DNA from: VAZQ01 sp963771845
GTDB lineage: Bacteria > Pseudomonadota > Alphaproteobacteria > Rhizobiales > Xanthobacteraceae
Length of the DNA: 64,000 nucleotides
Reading direction: 5' to 3'
Assembly: GCA_963771845.1 (NCBI GenBank)
Contig: CAVYVC010000011.1
Location: forward strand, 1-64,000
A model generated the notes under the pieces. It searched no databases, was not told the origin of the DNA, and worked only from the letters and a program-made list of their open reading frames with translations. The position numbers and the translations under genes are program-made. Numbering within the stretch: the first letter of the stretch is position 1; the number at the start of each line of letters is the position of its first letter. Below, one piece after another: positions 1 through 9,292 of this stretch.

Positions 1-824
1 ACCCCGTTCACGTCACGGTTCTCGCCGCTCTGGCTGTTCTCTCGCCGTCGTCGGGGCGAACCACATTGCCTGAATAATCCGCAGGAGTGGCGCTTTGCGG
101 ATCTCCCCTGGCAGCTCACGCTCCTGCACGCGTGGGGGGTGACGCCGAAGCCGGGCTGGAATGCGCCATCGTGGTCGATCAGCGCGGAGTGGTTCGCTTA
201 TCTGTTGTTTCCGCTGCTCGCTCCGGCATTGATTCTCGTGCGCGACCGCGCGACCGCGCTGTTGGTTGCCACGGTCGCCCTCACCGGCACCGCATGGGCG
301 TTCGCCCTCGCCGACTGGAGCTTGAACATCTGGGTTGGGGCGCCCGCGCTCGTTCGCGTATCCGGCGAATTCCTGTGCGGGACCGCGCTATGCCGCGCCG
401 TTGCGCTCGGTCGCAAGCCGGCGAGCCTGCGTGGTGACCTGCTCGGAGCCGCGGCATTCCTGTTGTTCCTGGCCGGCGCCTCCTTGGCGATGCGGGATTT
501 TGGCCTCGTGGCTCTGCTTGCCCTGACGATTTTCGGAGCTGCAACTGCCAACGGATTTCTGGCCGGACGTCAGGAAGCCGGCCATTCGTGTGGCTCGGCG
601 AGATCTCCTATTCCATATACATGGTTCATTTTCCCGTGCTGCTCGTCCTGCGGCGATTTTGGCAACATGCCGGGATTGCCGAATGGAACGCATCCGGCCG
701 CGCGGCCGCATTTCTGGCGACGGTCATGCTGGTGATTGCGCTCGCGGCGATGCTTTTCTATGCGGTGGAGCGGCCTGCGCGAATGCGCCTGCGTGATCGC
801 ATGGGCAAGCTCGCCCCGGCGTGA
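1..824 (+). CDS. Acyltransferase family 3 (OafA/YrhL-like), partial and frameshifted
   Basis: Integral-membrane acyltransferase 3 proteins move acyl groups onto sugars or lipids at the inner membrane. Frame 1, open from the window edge, carries the family signature WNAPSWSISAEWFAYLLFP (from base 157) followed by hydrophobic segments. The C-terminal signature WLGEISYSIYMVHFP appears in frame 3 from base 591 and runs to the stop at 822-824, so one base has been gained or lost between about 560 and 585. A second shift near bases 55-75 is possible, because the hydrophobic stretch before it reads in frame 3. The 5' end lies outside the window. Either a pseudogene or a gene with sequencing indels. 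Family assignment is secure; substrate is unknown. Confidence 0.8.
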
Positions 825-834
825 TCAGCAACCC

Positions 835-2000
835 TTATTTGATTTGTTCGAGCACGCTCACGTAGTTGGCGACCGCGGTGCCGCCCATGTTGAAGATGCC
901 GCCCAATGTCGCGTTCCTGATCTGCATGTCACCCGCCTTGCCCATGAGCTGCATGGCGGTAAGGGCGTGCATCGAAACGCCTGTCGCACCGATGGGGTGG
1001 CCTTTGGCCTTGAGCCCGCCCGAAGGATTGACCGGCAACGGTCCGTCTCCCGGTGAAGTTCCTCAGTCAGCGCGCGTGCCCCTTGACCTTCCGGCACCAG
1101 GCCCATGGCCTCGTATTCCATCAATTCCGCGATGGTGAAACAGTCGTGAGTTTCCACAAATGAGAGATCGGAAAGCCGCACGCCCGCGCTCGCGAGCGCG
1201 CGCTTCCATGCCTCGCTGCAGCCTTCGAGCTTGAGCACGTCACGTTTGGACATGGGCAGGAAATCCTGCACGTGCTCGGCCGCGCGAAACGCAATGGCCT
1301 TGCCGAGCTTGAGCGCGGTCGCGACGTCTGCCAGGACGACAGCGGCTGCGCCATCAGAGACAAGCGAGCAATCCGTGCGCTTGAGCGGACCCGCAACGCG
1401 CGGGTTCTTCTCGCTTTCGGTGCGACAGAACTCATAACCGAAATCCTTGCGGATTTGTGCAAACGGATTGGCAACGCCGTTCTTGTGATTCTTGGCCGCG
1501 ATGCGGGCGAGCGCGTCTGATTGATCGCCCCAGCGCTGAAAATAAAGCGCTGCGATCTTCCCGAAGATGCCCGCAAAGCCGCCTTCGATATCCGCCTCCT
1601 CGCGAACATAGGAGGCCTTGAGCAGGTTGCGTCCAATCTCGGGCCCGGGCGTGGTCGTCATCTGCTCGACACCGACCACGAGCACAATGCGTGCGCTGTT
1701 TGCAGCGATCGCCTTGAGTTCGTGGTGGACGGCGGCCGAGCCGGTCGCACAGGCATTCTCGACGCGGCTTGCGCGTTTGAACCGCAGGTCGGGCGAGGCC
1801 TGCAAAACCAGCGAGGCGGTAAAATCCTGCTGCGAGAACCCGCCATTGAAGTGGCCAAGCACGATCTCGTCGACATCGCGCGCGGGAACGCCTGCATCCG
1901 CAAGCGCTTCGCTCGCTACCCGCACAACCAGGCTTTCGACCGTTTCGCCTTCAAGACGGCCGAAGGGGGTGTGCGACCAGCCAACAATACATGCGGTCAC
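835..2000 (-). CDS. Thiolase family protein (acetyl-CoA acetyltransferase-like), one frameshift
   Basis: Thiolases cleave or condense acyl-CoA thioesters in the cytoplasm. The GTG start at 2000 follows a GGGAGAG ribosome site. The nucleophile Cys lies in ENACATGSAA (about residue 85), a His in ETHDCFTIAE, and the C-terminal GGLKAKGHPIGATG motif holds another catalytic-type His. That last motif is in a different frame from the body. The switch falls at the CCC run 1049-1051 (GGG on the coding strand); restoring one base gives an uninterrupted protein of about 388 residues, normal for SCP-x/thiolase-like proteins. It diverges from the carboxypeptidase gene. No partner DUF35/OB-fold gene is visible downstream; the gene ends 11 bases from the acyltransferase. 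Substrate unknown. Confidence 0.85.
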
Positions 2001-2234
2001 GGTGCTCTCCCTTGATTTGCGCTCTGCACGATTGTCAGTGCCTTGTGATGGAAATGCAACACTTGCATAAACGTGCCGAAATTTGGACGCTTTCTTTTAA
2101 CATTAACACGAGCCTGATGGCAGGAGCTTGCGAGCGGGGACTTTTCGCTTTTGCCTTTTATCCATCATCGGCTTAGCCTTGCTCGCTTACACCTTCTTCC
2201 GCCTGCGATAAGGTTGAGCGGCCCGCCTCAAAGC

Positions 2235-3542
2235 ATGGAACGCGCAATGCCGTCTAGTGCTCTGCGACTTCTAATGTGGGCGGGAATCCTGTGCACCGCA
2301 ACCGGGTTTACGGGCGAGCGCGCCGCGGCCGAGGCGCTGTTGGTCATCGAGGCCGAGAGCGGAAAGGTTCTGTATTCGCAGAACGCAGGCTATCCCTGGT
2401 ACCCGGCCTCCGTCACCAAGCTCATGACCGCCTATGTGACGTTGCGAGCGGTCAAGGAAGGCCGGATCACCCTCGACCAGCCGCTGACCGTCTCCGCCAA
2501 CGCGGTCGCCCAGGCTCCGGTGAAGATGGGATTCGGGGTCGGTACCCAGGTCACCGTCGACAACGCGCTCAAGATGCTGATGGTGAAATCAGCGAACGAT
2601 ATCGCAGTCGTGCTTGCCGAAGGCGTCGGCGGCTCGATCGAAAACTTCGCCGACCAGATGAATGCAAACGCCCGCCGTCTCGGCATGGTGCAGTCGAGCT
2701 TCGTCAATCCCAATGGCCTGCCGGCCGACGACCAGATTTCCTCCGCGCGTGACCTTGCAATTCTCGCGCGCGCTCTCATCCGGGAATTCCCGGAATACGA
2801 CTACTATTGGCACCTGCCCGGCATACGCATGGGCAAGATGGTGCAGCGCAATTACAACAGCCTGCTCGGCCGCTATCCCGGCGCCGACGGCATGAAGACC
2901 GGATTCATCTGCGCCTCGGGCTTCAATCTCGTCGCTTCCGCAACGCGCGACGGCAGACGGTTGATCGCCGTAGTGCTCGGGGCGCCTTCCTCGGCGGGGC
3001 GCGCGCTCAAGGCCGCGCAACTTCTGGAGCGAGGCTTCAACAGCAGCACCGGGCTTAACTGGTTGATGCCCGCCCTCGCAACGGTCGAGGCGGTGGAGCC
3101 GGTCAGTGCCGCCCCGCCGAATCTGCGCGATGATATGTGCGGTCCACACCGCAAGCGTGCCGCCACGGAAGACGAAGAGGAAATAGCCCCGACCAATTTT
3201 GGTCCGGATTCCCCCTATGGCGTGTTCGTCTCGAGCCTGCACGCGCCCAAGACGAAGGCAAATCTGCTGCCAGACGCAAATATGGGCGAACCGGTTCTGG
3301 TTTATACCGGGACCAAGCCCCCGGCGCCGGGGGCGGCGGCGGAATCAAAGAAGCCGGCCAAGAAGAAAGCTGCTGCGGCTAAACCGGCCACGGCCGGGAA
3401 GGAAGGCGCGACCTCCGATGCTCCAGCCGCAGTCGATGAGCCAGCGCCGAAGCCCAAGCCCAAAAAGCCCGCCGCCAAGCCGACGCTGCTCACTCCGACA
3501 TCAGCACCAGCGACGAGCCAGCAAACATCTCAGATGCGGTGA
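2235..3542 (+). CDS. D-alanyl-D-alanine carboxypeptidase (PBP5/6, peptidase S11)
   Basis: Trims the terminal D-Ala from peptidoglycan stem peptides in the periplasm. All three penicillin-binding motifs are present: SxxK in ASVTKLMTAY, SxN in KSANDIAV and KTG in DGMKTGF. A hydrophobic N-terminal segment ending in an Ala-rich stretch looks like a signal peptide. The start is taken as ATG 2235; ATG 2247 is equally possible and an upstream ATG at 2151 is unlikely. After the catalytic domain the protein continues into a roughly 100-residue Lys/Ala/Pro-rich tail (KKPAKKKAAAAKPA) instead of the amphipathic anchor of E. coli DacA. Such basic tails occur in rhizobial homologues and may bind the wall or membrane (inference). 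Convergent with the aldolase gene. Confidence 0.9.
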   Translation: MERAMPSSALRLLMWAGILCTATGFTGERAAAEALLVIEAESGKVLYSQNAGYPWYPASVTKLMTAYVTLRAVKEGRITLDQPLTVSANAVAQAPVKMGFGVGTQVTVDNALKMLMVKSANDIAVVLAEGVGGSIENFADQMNANARRLGMVQSSFVNPNGLPADDQISSARDLAILARALIREFPEYDYYWHLPGIRMGKMVQRNYNSLLGRYPGADGMKTGFICASGFNLVASATRDGRRLIAVVLGAPSSAGRALKAAQLLERGFNSSTGLNWLMPALATVEAVEPVSAAPPNLRDDMCGPHRKRAATEDEEEIAPTNFGPDSPYGVFVSSLHAPKTKANLLPDANMGEPVLVYTGTKPPAPGAAAESKKPAKKKAAAAKPATAGKEGATSDAPAAVDEPAPKPKPKKPAAKPTLLTPTSAPATSQQTSQMR

Positions 3543-3611
3543 GTTCCCGCACCAAGCTGGCGAGCTCGTCACCGGAGCGGCTTTGGCCTTGCCGCTTGTC
3601 GCGCGTGCGCC

Positions 3612-4418
3612 TCAGTTTTTGTAGGACGGGTCGCGCCGGTCAAGCATGCGCTTGAGCGCCGGCCATTCCAGTGCGCCATGTGGCCGCTTCGTGCCCTTTG
3701 CGTCCGGGGAGGGCGCAATCGAGAGTTGTGCGTTCGTGCGGGCGATGACTGCTTGCGGCGGGAGCGAGAGCTCGTCATTGCAAGCCATGGCCAGCAGCTG
3801 GGTCTGGCATGCGCGTTCGAGCCGGTAGATGTTATTGAACGCCTCCCCGATGGAGCTGCCGCACGCCAACAGTCCATGATTGCGAAGAATGATGACCGCG
3901 CAGTCGCCGAGGTCGTCGACAAGCCGCTTCTGCTCGTCAAGATCGACCACCACGCCTTCAAAGTCATGATAGGCGATGCGCGACCAGCGCAACGCCGTCT
4001 GCGTCAGCGGCAGCAGTCCGCATTTGAGCACCGAGACCGCCATCCCCGCATTGGTATGGGTGTGCAGCACGCAAGCCACATCGGGGCGCGCGCGGTGGAT
4101 CGCGCTATGGATGACGTAGCCCGGCAGATTGATCCCGTATTCCGCATTCGCGTTTGCGATGATGTTTCCGGCCAGATCGACCTTGATGAGGGAAGAGGCC
4201 GTGGTCTCTTCGTACATCATTCCGAACGGATTGATCAAAAAATGCTGCTCGTGTCCGGGCACGCGAGCCGAGATGTGATTGAGATGCAGGTCGGTCATGC
4301 CGTAAAGGTCAACCAGCCGGTAGCACGCAGCGAGATCGACCCGTGTCTCCCATTCGGCCGGATCGATCGCTCTCGCACGCTGTGCGGATTCCGGGTTGAT
4401 CCTGGGAACGGTGTTCAT
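3612..4418 (-). CDS. Class II aldolase/adducin family protein
   Basis: Zinc-dependent class II aldolases (fuculose-1-phosphate aldolase fold) cleave or decarboxylate small hydroxy-keto acids and sugar phosphates. The 268-residue protein has the HTHT zinc-ligand pair near residue 119 (CVLHTHTNAG) and the later NHGLL histidine motif. Start ATG 4418 follows AGGAGCGAGG. It lies 30 bases downstream of the cyclase-family gene, on the same strand and probably in the same transcript as the molybdenum hydroxylase genes, so it likely acts late in that catabolic route (inference). The exact substrate cannot be read from sequence. Confidence 0.88.
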   Translation of the reverse strand: MNTVPRINPESAQRARAIDPAEWETRVDLAACYRLVDLYGMTDLHLNHISARVPGHEQHFLINPFGMMYEETTASSLIKVDLAGNIIANANAEYGINLPGYVIHSAIHRARPDVACVLHTHTNAGMAVSVLKCGLLPLTQTALRWSRIAYHDFEGVVVDLDEQKRLVDDLGDCAVIILRNHGLLACGSSIGEAFNNIYRLERACQTQLLAMACNDELSLPPQAVIARTNAQLSIAPSPDAKGTKRPHGALEWPALKRMLDRRDPSYKN

Positions 4419-4448
4419 GCTGTGCCTCGCTCCTGCTTGATGGCCTGA

Positions 4449-5402
4449 TTACTTGATCGCTTGGGGATTGATCGGCGATCCGGTGCCGCCGGTGATGATG
4501 AGTGGCGGGCCGCAAAAGAAGAACTCATAGATGCCGTCGTCGGCGCAGTCCTCGGCAAGCTCCTTAAGATAAAAGATTTCGCCCATGCACAGGCCCATGG
4601 CCGGGATCACGACCCAATGCCAGGGCTGGTTCGCCTCCGTCGTTTCATTAGGCCGCACCTCGACGCCCCATGTATCGGAGCAGATGGCGGCAATTTCCTT
4701 GGCATGACACCAATAGCAGTTCTCGAACCGCACGCCGGGCGCGTCGCCGCCGGCATAGCCGCCCCATTCCTTCTCAGCGAGGCAGCGTTCCATCTGGCCG
4801 GTGCGAATAATGACGAAATCTCCGCGGCGGATTTCCACGTTCTGATGCTTGGCGCACTTGTCGAGCTCATCATTCGAGATGCCTTCACCGTCGGCGAGCC
4901 AATTCACGCCGCGCAAGCGCGCGATGTCGAGCAGCACGCCGCGGCCCACCATCTTGCTCTTGGAATGCTCAATGCCGAGCACGTTCAACCCGCGAGCATC
5001 GATCATTCTCGGATCGTGGCCGTTGTACGCCTTGTCCTCGTAAAAGACGTGGCCCAACGCGTCCCAGTGGGTGGCCCCCTGAACACAAAGATTGAGCGTG
5101 TCGTCGGCGTAGCGAATCTTGTTCCAGTCCTGCCGTCCGGCAATAGCATCGGTGCCGGTCGCGAGCATCTGGTGGATAGGATTGAAACGTCCGCCGAACA
5201 GGCCTGTCTGCGGCCCGTTGCTGTCGAGCGGGATGCCGAGCGCAAATACCCTGCCGCTGCGAATGAGGCTTGCCGCCTTGACGATGTCTTCCGGTGTCAC
5301 ATGGTTGAGCGTGCCGATCTGATCGTGTTTGCCCCAGCGGCCCCAGTTGCTGAGCTTTTGCGTCGCTTGCGCGATCGCCTGCCTGCCCACTTTGATATCC
5401 AT
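4449..5402 (-). CDS. Cyclase family hydrolase (kynurenine formamidase-like fold)
   Basis: Members of this metal-dependent family hydrolyse amides or cyclic intermediates; bacterial kynurenine formamidase and isatin hydrolase are the best known. The protein (317 residues) contains the HxxxDxxxH metal motif as THWDALGH, near residue 112, and family features around it (LNLCVQGATHWD). The ATG at 5402 follows GAGGAA at 9-base spacing. It sits between the molybdenum hydroxylase large subunit (69 bases upstream) and the aldolase, suggesting ring or amide hydrolysis after hydroxylation of a substrate. That pathway role is inference. Confidence 0.87.
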   Translation of the reverse strand: MDIKVGRQAIAQATQKLSNWGRWGKHDQIGTLNHVTPEDIVKAASLIRSGRVFALGIPLDSNGPQTGLFGGRFNPIHQMLATGTDAIAGRQDWNKIRYADDTLNLCVQGATHWDALGHVFYEDKAYNGHDPRMIDARGLNVLGIEHSKSKMVGRGVLLDIARLRGVNWLADGEGISNDELDKCAKHQNVEIRRGDFVIIRTGQMERCLAEKEWGGYAGGDAPGVRFENCYWCHAKEIAAICSDTWGVEVRPNETTEANQPWHWVVIPAMGLCMGEIFYLKELAEDCADDGIYEFFFCGPPLIITGGTGSPINPQAIK

Positions 5403-5471
5403 TTGCTGTGTTCCTCGACGGACCCGTATTTGATGATCGCAGCTTGGATCAGTTCTTCACGCGGCCCAGCC

Positions 5472-7868
5472 TCACACCCTTCCCAGCGCTGCCAGAATCC
5501 GGCCCGGCGTGAACGGCATTTCCACGAGCGGCTTGGCGCGCAGCGGGCGCAGCGCGTCATTAATGGCGTTCATCACCGCGCCGGGCGCGCCTGCGGTGCC
5601 CGCTTCGCCCGCGCCCTTCGCGCCGAGCTCGGAATCCGCCGTCGGCGTCACCACGTGGCCGACTTCGATGTCAGGCATCTCCGCCGCCATGGGCACAAGG
5701 TAGTCGACCATGTTGCCGTTGAGGAGCTGGCCGCGCTCGTCATAGACGCAGTGCTCGAACAAGGCGGCGCCGAACCCCTGCACCACGCCGCCCCTGATCT
5801 GCTCGTCGACAAGTTGCGGATTGATGACGGTGCCGCAATCCTCGACGCACCAGTGCTTGAGCAGCGTGACGAAGCCGCTTTCCACATCGATTTCGAGATA
5901 GCTCGCCTGAATGCCATTGGTGAAAGCGAACGGCCACTTGCGCGGCACGTAATGGCGCGTTGCAACCAGCTCCGCCTGAAAATCCGGCGGCAGGGTGTCG
6001 GGCCGGAAATAGGCGATGCGGGCGAGCTCGTGCAGGGAGAGGCGCTCATTTCCGCTGCCGCGATCGACAATGGCGCCGTTCCTCACGTCGAGATCGTCAG
6101 GCTTTGCCTGCAGGATCGGCGCGGCGCAGGCGAGCACGTTCCTGCGCAGCGCCTTGCCCGCCTGCCAGGCGGCTTCACCGCCGATCCCGGCCGCGCGGGA
6201 GGCCCAGGTGCCTCCCCCATACGGCGTGTTGTCGGTATCGCCGGTAATCACGCGCACACGCTCGATCGGTACGCCGAACGAGGAAGCGGCGACCTGGGCG
6301 ATGACGGCTTCCGCGCCCTGACCCTGCTCGGTCACCCCGGTGTGGCAGATGATGGCGCCTTGCGCATCGAGCCTCATGGTGACGCCGTCCTGCGCGGAGA
6401 TTTTCGCACCGCCAATGCCATAGAACGCGGCCGAAGGATTGGTCACCTCGATGAAGCTCGCAAAGCCGATCCCGCGATAAACCTTTTGCGTGCGCAGCCG
6501 CTGCTGTTCCGCCCGCAGTCCTGCGTAATTCATCATGGCATCAAGATGGGCGAGACATTCGTGATGGGACAGCGCCTCGAACTTGATGCCTGAGGGGCCG
6601 CTCGAGGGATGCGCGTCGTCGGCAATGAGATTGCGCCGCCGGATCTCCAGCGGGTCCATGCCGATCCTGGCGGCGGCAAGCTCGACCAATCCTTCCGTCA
6701 CCGCCGTTGCAATCGGGTGCCCGACAGCGCGGTACTGGCACATCACGTTCTTGTTCTGAAAGACAACCCGCGCCCGGGCGCGATAATTCGGGCAGGTATA
6801 AGGACCACCCGTGAGATTGACGATCTGGTTCGCTTCAATACCTGACGTGCGGGGGTACACCGAATAGGGGCCGATGCCGGTAAGGTCGTCGATTTCCCAC
6901 GCGGTGATCGTACCGTCATTTTTGACGCCGATCCTCGCCTTGACCCGATGGTCGCGAGCATGAATGTCGGTCACGAAGCTTTCGATCCGGTCGGCCACGA
7001 ATTTGATCGGACGCTTGAGTAGTTTTGACAGCGCGACGGCCGCCATCTCATCGGCATAGGTGTGGACCTTGATGCCGAACGAGCCACCTACATCCTTGGT
7101 GATGACGCGGACCTGGTGCTCCTCGAGGCCAAGATGCTTGGCAAAGAGGTTCTGCATCATGTGCGGCGCCTGCGTGCCCTGATAAACCGTGAGCCGCTGT
7201 TCGCCCGGATCCCAATCCGCGACAATGGCGCGCGGCTCGTTCGTCACCCCGGTGTGGCGGCCGAACACGAATGTCGTTTCCACGATCGCGTCGGCCTCCG
7301 CGAAGCCTCGGTCAGGCTCGCCCGCGACATGCATGCGCTCGAAAGTGAGATTGTCGCCGAGGTCGGGATGAATGACCGGCGTGCCGGGATCGAGCGCGGT
7401 CTCGGGATCGGTCACGGCGGGCAGCTCCTCGTAGCTGACCTCAAGGAGCTCGCAGGCATCCTCCGCCTGCGCACGCGTGGGCGCGACGACGGCACAGACG
7501 GCCTCGCCCTGCCAGCATGCGCGCTCGATCGCGATAGCGTGCTGCGGTGCCGATTTGATGCCCTTGAGATGCGTGAGCACCCCGACCCAGGGGGTAATCA
7601 CTTGCGCGAGCTCGGTGCCGGTGACAACGGCCATCACGCCGGGAGACGCCCGTGCCGCCGACGTATCTATGTTCCTGATCATTGCATGGGCGTGGGGAGA
7701 GCGAAGGAAGACGACATGCCCCATGCGGGGCAGATTGAGATCGCTGACGAATTGCGCGCGGCCTTGGGTGAGCCGGCCGAGATTCGGCCGTGGCACGGAG
7801 CGGCCGATATAGGAGTTCGGGCGATCGAGCGCCGAGAGGATGGGAGGCGAGTCTTGCGCAATTTTCAT
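5472..7868 (-). CDS. Xanthine dehydrogenase family, molybdopterin-binding (CoxL-type) subunit
   Basis: Large catalytic subunit of a three-component molybdenum hydroxylase, which hydroxylates aromatic N-heterocycles, aldehydes or CO using water. About 798 residues from the ATG at 7868 (MKIAQDSPP); a longer reading to 8063 would overlap the [2Fe-2S] gene deeply and is rejected. Visible features are the N-terminal IGRSVPRPNLGRLTQGRAQF substrate-domain entry, GGSFGIK and the catalytic Glu in KGAGEAGTAG near the C-terminus. The active-site loop reads QYRAVGHPIA rather than the AYRCSFR loop of true CO dehydrogenase, so this is not coxL. It lies 5 bases downstream of the small subunit, clearly one operon. 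Confidence 0.92.
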   Translation of the reverse strand: MKIAQDSPPILSALDRPNSYIGRSVPRPNLGRLTQGRAQFVSDLNLPRMGHVVFLRSPHAHAMIRNIDTSAARASPGVMAVVTGTELAQVITPWVGVLTHLKGIKSAPQHAIAIERACWQGEAVCAVVAPTRAQAEDACELLEVSYEELPAVTDPETALDPGTPVIHPDLGDNLTFERMHVAGEPDRGFAEADAIVETTFVFGRHTGVTNEPRAIVADWDPGEQRLTVYQGTQAPHMMQNLFAKHLGLEEHQVRVITKDVGGSFGIKVHTYADEMAAVALSKLLKRPIKFVADRIESFVTDIHARDHRVKARIGVKNDGTITAWEIDDLTGIGPYSVYPRTSGIEANQIVNLTGGPYTCPNYRARARVVFQNKNVMCQYRAVGHPIATAVTEGLVELAAARIGMDPLEIRRRNLIADDAHPSSGPSGIKFEALSHHECLAHLDAMMNYAGLRAEQQRLRTQKVYRGIGFASFIEVTNPSAAFYGIGGAKISAQDGVTMRLDAQGAIICHTGVTEQGQGAEAVIAQVAASSFGVPIERVRVITGDTDNTPYGGGTWASRAAGIGGEAAWQAGKALRRNVLACAAPILQAKPDDLDVRNGAIVDRGSGNERLSLHELARIAYFRPDTLPPDFQAELVATRHYVPRKWPFAFTNGIQASYLEIDVESGFVTLLKHWCVEDCGTVINPQLVDEQIRGGVVQGFGAALFEHCVYDERGQLLNGNMVDYLVPMAAEMPDIEVGHVVTPTADSELGAKGAGEAGTAGAPGAVMNAINDALRPLRAKPLVEMPFTPGRILAALGRV

Positions 7869-7873
7869 CGGTC

Positions 7874-8368
7874 TCACTCTGACGCTCTGCCGCCTGATCG
7901 CTCGCGTGCAACCGCCTCGACCGCGTCGACAATCGCCTGATAGCCGGTGCAGCGGCAATAGTTTCCGGAGAGATGAATGCGAATAGCCGCGCGGCTGGGA
8001 ACGCCGCCCTTGTTCAGCAATTCCTGTGCGCTCAGCAGCATGCCCGGCGTACAATAGCCGCATTGCAGGGCGTTGCGCTCGATAAACGCTCTTTGCAGAT
8101 CAAGGATTTCGTCCGTCTCTGCGATCCGCTCGATGGTTTCGACACGCGTGCCGTCGCACTGCACGGCAAGCATCAAGCAGCCGCGCACGACCGCGCCGTC
8201 GACACGCACGCTGCAAGCTCCGCAGATGCCGTGCTCGCAGCCGACATGGCTGCCGGTGAGCGCGAGCGTGTCGCGCAGGAAATCAACCAGTGTTGTGCGC
8301 GCATCGACGCGCTCACGCAGCTCCTCCCCGTTCACCACAAGGCAAATGTCATGAAAGCGTCCGCTCAT
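7874..8368 (-). CDS. [2Fe-2S] small subunit of molybdenum hydroxylase (CoxS-type)
   Basis: Electron-transfer subunit carrying two [2Fe-2S] clusters between the molybdopterin and FAD subunits. The plant-ferredoxin-type cluster is seen in GCEHGICGACSVRVDG and the second, all-helical cluster in LQCGYCTPGM plus NYCRCTGYQ, with spacing normal for the family. Length 164 residues is typical. Its start overlaps the end of the FAD-subunit gene by four bases and the large-subunit gene follows after 5 bases, the common M-S-L order. Confidence 0.93.
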   Translation of the reverse strand: MSGRFHDICLVVNGEELRERVDARTTLVDFLRDTLALTGSHVGCEHGICGACSVRVDGAVVRGCLMLAVQCDGTRVETIERIAETDEILDLQRAFIERNALQCGYCTPGMLLSAQELLNKGGVPSRAAIRIHLSGNYCRCTGYQAIVDAVEAVARERSGGRASE

Positions 8369-9222
8369 GGTGCAATGCCCTCGATTCGTGGCGAAGCAAG
8401 CTGCTTGGCGACGCGCCGCAGCAAAACACCGGCGAGATGAGCTTTCACAGCGGCGGAGGCTTGCAAGTCCTCGCTCGGATGCAGATCAGTCGGCAGCGCC
8501 GATATGGCACCTTCTACGTCGCCGCCCGCCAGCGAGCGCTCGGCATTGCGGGCCCGGGCCGCCACAGCGCCGACGCCGAAATAGACCAGTCGGATATCGG
8601 CAAGCGTGCCGCCCTCGGCGCGCGCGCAGGCGGCGAGCCCCACCATGGCATAGTCGCCATGCCGGCGCGCAAATTCGGCAAAGCCGACGCGGGTTGCTGC
8701 GGTCGCGGCCGGCACGCGAATCGAGGCGAGCACGTCGTGTGGCGTAAGCGCGGTCTCGAACAGGCCCTTGAAGAAATGATCGGCGTGCACGGTTCGCCGG
8801 CCTTGCGGTCCGGCGATCTCCACCTCTCCTGCGAGCGCGAGCAGACAGGCGGGCAGCTCCGCGGCGGGATCGGCAAATGCGATGGAGCCGCCGACGGTTC
8901 CCCGATTGCGGATCGCGGGGTGGCCGATATGGGGCATGGCCAAAGCGATGAGCGGCGCATATCGGGCAATCTCGGTCGAGCCCTCGGCTTTGACGTGGCG
9001 CACCAAGGCCCCAATTTTGAGGTGGCCGTTCTCGCGGCTGATCTCATCCAATCCATCAAGACCATTGATATCGACCAGCAGAGCGGGCCGGCTCAGCCGC
9101 ATGTTGAGCGTTGCAATCAGGCTCTGGCCGCCAGCAAGGATCCGTGCCTCGTCCTGCGCCAGCAAATCGATGGCATGATCGAGCGAGCGGGCCTTGGCGT
9201 AGGCGAAAGGTGCCGGCTTCAA
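8365..9222 (-). CDS. FAD-binding medium subunit of molybdenum hydroxylase (CoxM-type)
   Basis: Passes electrons from the iron-sulfur subunit to the acceptor via FAD. FAD-binding motifs AGGQSLIATLNMRL and RNRGTVGGSIAFADP are present. The start is assigned to TTG 9222 because GGGAGGGAG lies just upstream and the resulting protein begins LKPAPFAY, matching the usual MKPAPF opening of the family. The ATG at 9276 would add 18 residues with no homology. About 285 residues. First gene of the hydroxylase trio, 70 bases after the hydroxyacid dehydrogenase gene. Confidence 0.9.
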   Translation of the reverse strand: MKPAPFAYAKARSLDHAIDLLAQDEARILAGGQSLIATLNMRLSRPALLVDINGLDGLDEISRENGHLKIGALVRHVKAEGSTEIARYAPLIALAMPHIGHPAIRNRGTVGGSIAFADPAAELPACLLALAGEVEIAGPQGRRTVHADHFFKGLFETALTPHDVLASIRVPAATAATRVGFAEFARRHGDYAMVGLAACARAEGGTLADIRLVYFGVGAVAARARNAERSLAGGDVEGAISALPTDLHPSEDLQASAAVKAHLAGVLLRRVAKQLASPRIEGIAP

Positions 9223-9292
9223 CGCTCCCTCCCGGACTGGTTTTCTGCATTGTCGACGCGGGAAGGCGCGCGTCAATGCTGCGTGCGAGCGG

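Noticed and set aside
4461..6593. Long plus-strand open frame of 710 codons
   Set aside because: It is antisense to the cyclase and Mo-subunit genes, which have complete motifs. Its translation has no domain and reflects the high GC third-position bias.
5472..9222. Carbon monoxide dehydrogenase (coxMSL)
   Set aside because: The large subunit lacks the AYRCSFR active-site loop typical of true CO dehydrogenase; only the general hydroxylase family is supported.
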